49,872 nucleotides of DNA from an uncultured Spirochaetaceae bacterium. GTDB taxonomy: Bacteria; Spirochaetota; Spirochaetia; Sphaerochaetales; Sphaerochaetaceae. Below are positions 44,669 to 49,872 of the stretch, in pieces. The notes below the pieces were generated by a model, which worked only from the letters and a program-made list of their open reading frames with translations, did no database searches and was not told the origin of the DNA. The position numbers and the translations under genes were made by a program. Location: positions 1 through 49,872 of the forward strand of contig CALXLV010000007.1 in assembly GCA_944389295.1 (NCBI GenBank), read 5' to 3'. Numbering within the stretch: position 1 is the stretch's first letter; every line of letters begins with the position of its first letter.

Positions 44669-45541
44669 ATGAAAGCGCTCAGTTTCGGCGAGATTCTCTG
44701 GGATGTATTCGGTGAGGAGAGAACGCTTGGCGGCGCGCCTCTGAATGTGCTGGGGCATATAAGAAGGCTCGGCGGCGATGCGGGGATAATAAGCGCTGTC
44801 GGTGATGATGAGCTCGGGCATCTGACGGTTGAGAGGATCGATGAGCTCGGCATAGACCGCAGATATCTGAGAATCTCACCTTATCCGACGGGAAGAGCGG
44901 TTGTCACGCTATCTGACGGCATTCCCAGCTACAGCTTCGATGAGCCTTCGGCCTGGGATGATATCACCCTGCCGCAGTCTGATATGAAGAGGATCTCATC
45001 CTCCCGCTATTCTGTATTCATCTACGGGACGCTGGCGCAGAGATCGCCTGTCTCAAGGAAAACCCTCTGGTCGCTTCTCGACTCAGTCGAGGCCGATGAG
45101 TTCTTCTTCGATGTTAACCTCCGTCTCAGCTTCTGGGACGAGTCAGGTGTGAGGAAGGGGCTTGAGAGGGCTACTATCCTGAAGATGAACGATGAGGAGG
45201 TGCCGCGCATCGCCTCACTTCTCTCGATGGATGAGAGTGATCTTGCTGCCGGAATAATGAGAGAGTACCCTGTGCGGCGCATTATCGTGACGCTGGGAAA
45301 GCACGGCTCTGTCTGCTACGAGAACGGGAAGGAGTACCGTGTGCCTTCCGGCGATGTGAAGGTGGTCGACACAGTCGGCGCAGGGGACAGCCTCTCCGCC
45401 GCTTTCCTTTACTTCATCTCATCAGGGCTTTCTTCCGGAGAGGCGCTTGCGAGGGCCTCGCTGCTTGCAGATTATGTCGTTTCCAGGCGAGGTGCCATCC
45501 CTGAGTATGATGATGCGATAAGAAAAAGACTCATGCTGTAG
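44669..45541 (+). CDS. PfkB-family sugar kinase, fructokinase-like
   Basis: The 290-residue protein has the two PfkB signatures: N-terminal GEILWDVFGEERTLGGAPLNV and C-terminal DTVGAGDSLSAAFLYF with the catalytic Asp. It starts directly after the galactosidase stop with GAGGAGG upstream. Pairing with GH36 suggests use of raffinose or sucrose-type sugars, the kinase taking the fructose; substrate not proven. Confidence 0.88.
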   Translation: MKALSFGEILWDVFGEERTLGGAPLNVLGHIRRLGGDAGIISAVGDDELGHLTVERIDELGIDRRYLRISPYPTGRAVVTLSDGIPSYSFDEPSAWDDITLPQSDMKRISSSRYSVFIYGTLAQRSPVSRKTLWSLLDSVEADEFFFDVNLRLSFWDESGVRKGLERATILKMNDEEVPRIASLLSMDESDLAAGIMREYPVRRIIVTLGKHGSVCYENGKEYRVPSGDVKVVDTVGAGDSLSAAFLYFISSGLSSGEALARASLLADYVVSRRGAIPEYDDAIRKRLML

Positions 45542-45583
45542 TCTCCGCTCGTCAGGGTTATGGATGACGGCCGCCCATATTGC

Positions 45584-45589
45584 TATACT
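45584..45589 (+). promoter_or_regulatory. -10 box of feoAB
   Basis: TATACT lies 21 bases before the ATG; -35 is weak (TGGATG, 45561-45566). No Fur-like palindrome could be seen. Confidence 0.4.
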
Positions 45590-45610
45590 CATCCCTGAGA
45601 GATTGACGAG

Positions 45611-47965
45611 ATGACACTTGATAACCTTAAAACCGGCGAATCCGCACGCATTCTTTCCGTAGGCGGTGATGCCGCACTCCGCCGCCATTTTCTCGATATG
45701 GGGCTTACTCCCGGCTCGGTGGCGACGCTTGTGAAGAAGGCTCCGATGGGAGATCCTCTTGAAATCTGCATCAGAGGCTATGAGCTTACGCTCCGCAAGG
45801 AGGATGCCGCACGCATTGCGTGCGAGAGGGCTGCGGAGATAAAGAAGGAGCAGAGCGGCAAGTCCCGGAAGATGATAAACCATCCGCAGGTGGGCGAGCT
45901 GGGAACGCACAAGCGCTCCGACAAACCTCTGATACCGGAGACAACGCCGATTGTATTCGCTCTTGCCGGAAACCAGAACTGCGGCAAGACAACGCTCTTC
46001 AACCAGCTTACGGGCTCAAACCAGCATGTCGGGAATTTCCCCGGCGTGACCGTTGACAGCAAGATGGGGAAGATAAGGGGACATGAGGATGCCTCGGTTG
46101 TCGATCTTCCCGGCATATACTCGCTCTCGCCCTATACGAATGAGGAGATAGTCACGCGCGACTTCATCCTCAAGAACAAGCCTGACGGCATCATCAACAT
46201 CGTCGATGCTACCAACATAGAGAGGAATCTCTACCTGACGATGCAGCTCATCGAGCTTGACGTTCCCATCGTAATAGCCCTGAACATGATGGATGAGGTG
46301 AGGGAGAACGGCGGCACGATAGATGTAAACCAGCTTGAGGAGAGCCTCGGCGTCGCCGTCGTTCCGATATCGGCATCGAAGAACGAGGGTGTGGAGGAGC
46401 TGATCAAACACGCTATCCACGTTGCCAGGTTCAGGGAATCGCCGGGACTGAGGGATTTCTGTTCTCCGGAGGGTGATCCCAAGGATGTGGCAGTGCACAG
46501 ATGCCTTCACGCCATCATGCATCTCATTGAGGATCATGCGAAGAGGGCGGGGATTCCTGTGCGGTTCGCCGCTGCAAAGCTCGTCGAGGGTGATGGGCCT
46601 ATAATGAAGGCTCTGGCTCTCGATACCAACGAGAAGGAGACTCTTGAGCACATACTCCTGCAGCTTGAGGCTGAGAGCGGGACAGACAGGGATGCGGCGC
46701 TGGCCGATGCCCGCTTCCGCTTCATAGAGAGCATCTGCGATGCAAGCGTCGTCAGGCCCCATGAGTCGAAGGAGAGGCTGAGATCGATAAAGGCCGACAG
46801 AATCCTTACTGGAAGATATACGGCAATTCCCGCGTTCATACTCATAATGGCGCTGGTATTCTATCTGACATTCGGTCCTGTGGGTTCGTTCCTCTCTGAT
46901 CTGCTCTCGCTCGGTATAGATAAGCTGACGGCTCTCGTCGATAACGCACTCTCTTCATACGGCCTCAATCCGATAGTCCACTCGCTTATCATAGACGGCG
47001 TTTTCAGCGGGGTGGGAAGCGTTCTCTCCTTCCTGCCTATCATAGTGGTGCTTTTCTTCTTCCTCTCAATCCTCGAGGACAGCGGCTACATGGCGCGCGT
47101 ATCGTTCGTCATGGACAAGATGCTGAGGAAGATAGGACTTTCAGGGCGCAGCTTCGTTCCCATGCTCATCGGTTTCGGCTGTTCGGTGCCTGCCATAATG
47201 GCCACCCGCACTCTCTCTTCCGAGAGGGACAGAAAGATGACGATTCTCCTCGTGCCGTTCATGTCATGCTCGGCCAAGCTGCCGATCTATGCGATGTTCA
47301 CCTACGCTTTCTTCCCCGGCTGCGGCGCTCTTGTGATGATCCTTCTCTATGTAATAGGAATCGTCATGGGAATAGTGCTCTCGCTGGTGCTGAAGCATAC
47401 CGGGTTCAAAGGCAATCCTGTGCCGTTCGTGCTTGAGCTTCCGAACTACAGAATGCCGAGCGCAAAGACCGTCATGCAGCTGATATGGGAGAAAACGAAG
47501 GACTTCGTGACAAGGGCCTTCACGATCATCTTCATGGCCACAATCATCATCTGGTTCCTGCAGAGCTTCGATATACGTCTCAACCCGGTGTCGGATTCAT
47601 CTGAGAGCATGCTTGCCGCAATCGGTTCTGTGATATCGCCTATCTTCCGTCCTCTCGGATTTGCTGACTGGAGGATATCCACTGCCCTGATAACAGGCTT
47701 CTCTGCGAAGGAGAGCGTTGTAAGCACGCTCACCGTGCTTCTCGGAGGCACAGCTGAGGCCCTTGGAACGCTCTTCTCTCCGTTCACAGCATTCGTGTTC
47801 CTCATCTTCACTCTTCTCTATACTCCCTGTGTTGCCGCAATCGCGACCGTAAGAAGAGAGCTTGGCAGAAGATGGGCGCTCGGCGTTGTCGTGCTGCAGT
47901 GCGCAGTTGCATGGGCTGCGGCTTTCGTAGTGCGCCTTGTGGGGCTTGCCATAGGGCTTGTCTGA
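45611..47965 (+). CDS. feoB: ferrous iron transporter, FeoA-FeoB fusion
   Basis: FeoB imports Fe2+ through the inner membrane. The 784-residue protein begins with a FeoA SH3-like domain (1 to about 75: RHFLDMGLTPG), a linker, then the GTPase (P-loop GNQNCGKT, 120-127; VDLPGIYSLSPYTNEE; NIVDATN; ALNMMD), and a membrane domain with two Gate motifs around FVPMLIGFGCSVPAIMATRT and CSAKLP. FeoA is usually separate. No FeoC is present. Confidence 0.93.
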   Translation: MTLDNLKTGESARILSVGGDAALRRHFLDMGLTPGSVATLVKKAPMGDPLEICIRGYELTLRKEDAARIACERAAEIKKEQSGKSRKMINHPQVGELGTHKRSDKPLIPETTPIVFALAGNQNCGKTTLFNQLTGSNQHVGNFPGVTVDSKMGKIRGHEDASVVDLPGIYSLSPYTNEEIVTRDFILKNKPDGIINIVDATNIERNLYLTMQLIELDVPIVIALNMMDEVRENGGTIDVNQLEESLGVAVVPISASKNEGVEELIKHAIHVARFRESPGLRDFCSPEGDPKDVAVHRCLHAIMHLIEDHAKRAGIPVRFAAAKLVEGDGPIMKALALDTNEKETLEHILLQLEAESGTDRDAALADARFRFIESICDASVVRPHESKERLRSIKADRILTGRYTAIPAFILIMALVFYLTFGPVGSFLSDLLSLGIDKLTALVDNALSSYGLNPIVHSLIIDGVFSGVGSVLSFLPIIVVLFFFLSILEDSGYMARVSFVMDKMLRKIGLSGRSFVPMLIGFGCSVPAIMATRTLSSERDRKMTILLVPFMSCSAKLPIYAMFTYAFFPGCGALVMILLYVIGIVMGIVLSLVLKHTGFKGNPVPFVLELPNYRMPSAKTVMQLIWEKTKDFVTRAFTIIFMATIIIWFLQSFDIRLNPVSDSSESMLAAIGSVISPIFRPLGFADWRISTALITGFSAKESVVSTLTVLLGGTAEALGTLFSPFTAFVFLIFTLLYTPCVAAIATVRRELGRRWALGVVVLQCAVAWAAAFVVRLVGLAIGLV

Positions 47966-48076
47966 CGGATTGTTCTAGGGAGTATGAAAAGCTCCATTCG
48001 AATTCGATTCGTGCCTCTAGAATTAACTTTTGTAATGCAAGTTTCAGAATTGATCCTTTTAGATAAGGAGGTTGAT

Positions 48077-48322
48077 ATGCTAAGACCTACAGCCATTAGC
48101 GTAAATGCTCTTGATGATTCTCGCATTCTTGTTGAATTCGATTCTGGGGAGCGCAAGATTATGGATGTTAAGCCATACATAAAGGGAGAGTGGTATGGGA
48201 AACTGGCAGACCCCTCCTATTTTAAGACAGAGAGGGCCAATGGATATACTGTAGAGTGGAAAGACGGACAGGACCTTTGTCCAGATGAACTGTATTACTG
48301 CAGTACACCAATTCAAAAATAG
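48077..48322 (+). CDS. DUF2442 family protein
   Basis: The 81-residue protein has the DUF2442 layout: ISVNALDDSRILVEFDSGE, DVKPYIKG and a C-terminal YTVEWKDGQDLCPDELYY. Such proteins often pair with DUF4160 in toxin-antitoxin-like loci; no partner lies upstream. AAGGAGG six bases before the ATG at 48077 sets the start. AT-rich composition. An insertion sequence begins two bases after its stop. Confidence 0.7.
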   Translation: MLRPTAISVNALDDSRILVEFDSGERKIMDVKPYIKGEWYGKLADPSYFKTERANGYTVEWKDGQDLCPDELYYCSTPIQK

Positions 48323-48329
48323 AGGCTCT

Positions 48330-49646
48330 TCACGTTTTCTTAGGGGATTTGTATTTCACTGACGGGATGGAGATGTACTGAATCAGAGTGAAGAAGTAGT
48401 ATTCATCCCGGTATCCGTACCCAATCCTCTTTGCAACCTTAATCCTGTTGTTGAAGCCTTCCAGCTTGCCTGTAGATATGGGATGAGATGCATGGGCCAC
48501 AAGCCCGTCAATCCGCTTCTCTTTCAACTCTGCGAATCTTACCAGGGCAGGTATTCCACTTGCTTTGGCCCCTTCAAACCAGGCCACCCATCCAGTTCTG
48601 GCTTCCACCGCATCTCTCAGATCAAACAGCCTGGACATTTCTTCTTTCATTGCATGACACAGCGACAGATCAGCATGGTCATTGAGAATCTTCATGAGTG
48701 CCGCAGACTTCTCTTCAGACAGGCTGTCTCTTCCTGCAAGCAGAATCCATCTTGCACCTTTCACCTCTGAGTACAGGCGCTTCTCAGCTTTCACTTCAGC
48801 CTTGGGAAATCCTTCTTCATCCATCTTCTTGGCCTGAGCACTATGCTTCCTGGCTTCCTCAAGCCTCACGACACCGAGAACATCCTTTGCGAACTGTGCC
48901 TGCATGTGGTACCTGTCGTAGACAATCTTTGCCTTGGGAAGGTGTTCAGTAACCAGGAGGTTGTAGGATGCATTCATGTCCATTGCCACAGCCTCAACTT
49001 CAGACAGGTAATTCATGTCAATTTCCTGAAAGAACTTGGAAAAGTCTGCCTTCGTCCTGCCTTTTCCAACCCACAAGACATCACCTTCATCAAGGTCCAT
49101 CACACAGGTTGCGTACTTGTGCCCTTTATGGATTGCAAACTCATCAACGGCAAGGTGCTTCGGCCTGTATCCGTCCTTTTCCAATTCCTTCTTCCTTCCA
49201 GCGATGGCTTCTGCCATTACTTCTTTGTGGAGATGTTTGATCGTATCCCAATGAACACCTGTAATCTTCTGTACTGTGGTTATGGGAATATTGAAGCGTA
49301 GGAAGGAGCTTATCCATGAAGCTGCACGTTCGGTTATCCGAGTCTGAGGGTATTTGAAGGGAATCTCTTCACAGAATGTCCTCGAGCATTTCTGGCAGCG
49401 GTAACGGTGGTAATTTGCTTCCACATCCTGCCTTGTCCCCGGGTACACAGGCATGTCCCTGAGTCTCATGCTGTAGTTACCACAGATGTGCACATGGCCA
49501 TTGCAGAAGGGACATTGCACATCCTCTGTCTCTTTGATGCTCTTCAGATGGAGAAGCCTCTGCTTTCCATCTTCTGCTATTTCAGTGTTGATGTATTCAT
49601 AGGGTTGAAGAGATAGGTAGTTTGCTATACTTTGTTCGAAGAGCAT
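48330..49646 (-). CDS. ISL3 family transposase
   Basis: The 438-residue protein has an N-terminal zinc ribbon (CPFCNGHVHICG, RCQKCSRTFCEE), a helix-turn-helix, and the DDE catalytic residues (Asp in LAVDEFAIHKG, Asp in VAMDMNASY, Glu in STGKLEGFNNRIK) of ISL3 transposases. No frameshift or internal stop, so probably functional. Its start codon lies inside an inverted repeat that may hold back translation. Confidence 0.93.
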   Translation of the reverse strand: MLFEQSIANYLSLQPYEYINTEIAEDGKQRLLHLKSIKETEDVQCPFCNGHVHICGNYSMRLRDMPVYPGTRQDVEANYHRYRCQKCSRTFCEEIPFKYPQTRITERAASWISSFLRFNIPITTVQKITGVHWDTIKHLHKEVMAEAIAGRKKELEKDGYRPKHLAVDEFAIHKGHKYATCVMDLDEGDVLWVGKGRTKADFSKFFQEIDMNYLSEVEAVAMDMNASYNLLVTEHLPKAKIVYDRYHMQAQFAKDVLGVVRLEEARKHSAQAKKMDEEGFPKAEVKAEKRLYSEVKGARWILLAGRDSLSEEKSAALMKILNDHADLSLCHAMKEEMSRLFDLRDAVEARTGWVAWFEGAKASGIPALVRFAELKEKRIDGLVAHASHPISTGKLEGFNNRIKVAKRIGYGYRDEYYFFTLIQYISIPSVKYKSPKKT

Positions 49647-49702
49647 GTGTTCGTCCTTTAGTTTTTGAGTGGTATCTAAACTTTAGAACGCACATGCTCT
49701 TC
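49638..49702 (-). promoter_or_regulatory. inverted repeat covering the transposase start codon
   Basis: GAAGAGCATGTG (49638-49649) pairs perfectly with CACATGCTCTTC (49691-49702); TTC/GAAC extend it with a small bulge. The start codon (complement of CAT at 49644-49646) sits in one arm. Confidence 0.6.
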
Positions 49703-49745
49703 TTTTCAATCCAGCTCTTCATCCCCTATCTTTCCGTGAAGAACC

Positions 49746-49872
49746 AAGAAAAAAGAGGATCTGAAAAGGAAAAAGCGAAAAAGTGCAGGCCAAGAGTTAT
49801 ATTCATGGGATATGTCCCCAGCGGAACAGGAGATCCCCCTCCGCCGCCGGAAAATCTTATGCCTGAAGCAAG
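49746..49872. other. flank of the insertion sequence, possible cut gene
   Basis: Both strands hold an open frame to the window edge; on the minus strand it reads like an end of a protein with a Gly run and stops within the right inverted repeat, on the plus strand it is Lys-rich then Pro-rich. Neither is recognisable. One may be a gene interrupted by the insertion. Confidence 0.2.

Larger units (their letters stand above)
48324..49745. mobile_element. ISL3-family insertion sequence, complete
   Basis: Terminal inverted repeats lie at 48324-48348 and 49721-49745: GG(C/T)TCTTCACG, six variable bases, TAGGGGAT. They match at 18 to 20 of 25 positions. One transposase fills the element, and its stop lies inside the left repeat. 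The expected 8-bp target duplication is not clear (AAAATAGA against AAGAAAAA). Confidence 0.8.

Overview
The window looks like a chromosomal segment of a host-associated or anaerobic spirochaete, perhaps Sphaerochaeta/Treponema-like. I infer this from gene content and protein style: a fused aspartate carbamoyltransferase (catalytic plus regulatory chain), a PyrD-PyrK fusion, a FeoA-FeoB fusion, a spirochaete-like enolase and an outer-membrane beta-barrel protein. No 16S gene is present, so the assignment is tentative. Core genes look moderately GC-rich; positions 1-2300, 8240-8480, 13000-17650 and 47970-48320 are visibly AT-richer and carry accessory genes.

Layout. 1-2300: accessory end with a lone 3' half of a tRNA-Phe-like gene, gene debris and an AlbA_2/HATPase regulator. 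2317-8241: TetR regulator, an operon with ftsH and an HdeD-like protein, a K+/H+-type antiporter and a GT8 glycosyltransferase. 8350-9653: AT-rich promoter with palindromes and a DUF4143 ATPase. 9842-12858: enolase and an abundant-type outer-membrane protein, each with its own promoter and terminator. 13007-17640: a defence-like island with BrnT/BrnA, a DprA-like plus phosphoribosyltransferase pair resembling ShosTA, an orphan antitoxin-like fragment, a duplicated piece of nadE and a DUF1016 nuclease broken by a stop codon. 17917-25383: nadE, then an operon of a membrane protein, a metallo-hydrolase, polA, coaE and an unknown repeat protein. 25427-29032: lysine 2,3-aminomutase family protein, MFS transporter, iron alcohol dehydrogenase. 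29127-35342: pyrimidine operon pyrB(I)-E-F-D/K-C behind a leader peptide and terminator. 35452-36593: corA behind a leader peptide with alternative hairpins. 36594-45541: rRNA methyltransferase-like gene, HAD phosphatase, phosphohexomutase, unknown membrane protein, ComEC core, alpha-galactosidase, sugar kinase. 45611-49745: FeoA-FeoB, a DUF2442 protein and a complete ISL3-family insertion sequence.

Three regulatory patterns stand out. First, at least nine genes have a -10-like hexamer 6 (once 7) bases before the ATG and no Shine-Dalgarno sequence, which points to leaderless mRNAs. Second, the pyr operon has an apparent pyrBI-type attenuator. Third, corA has a leader ORF whose early codons can pair with a segment that otherwise frees the corA ribosome-binding site. 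The most notable accessory system is the BrnTA/ShosTA-like island next to a nadE duplication that brackets a damaged DUF1016 nuclease gene.
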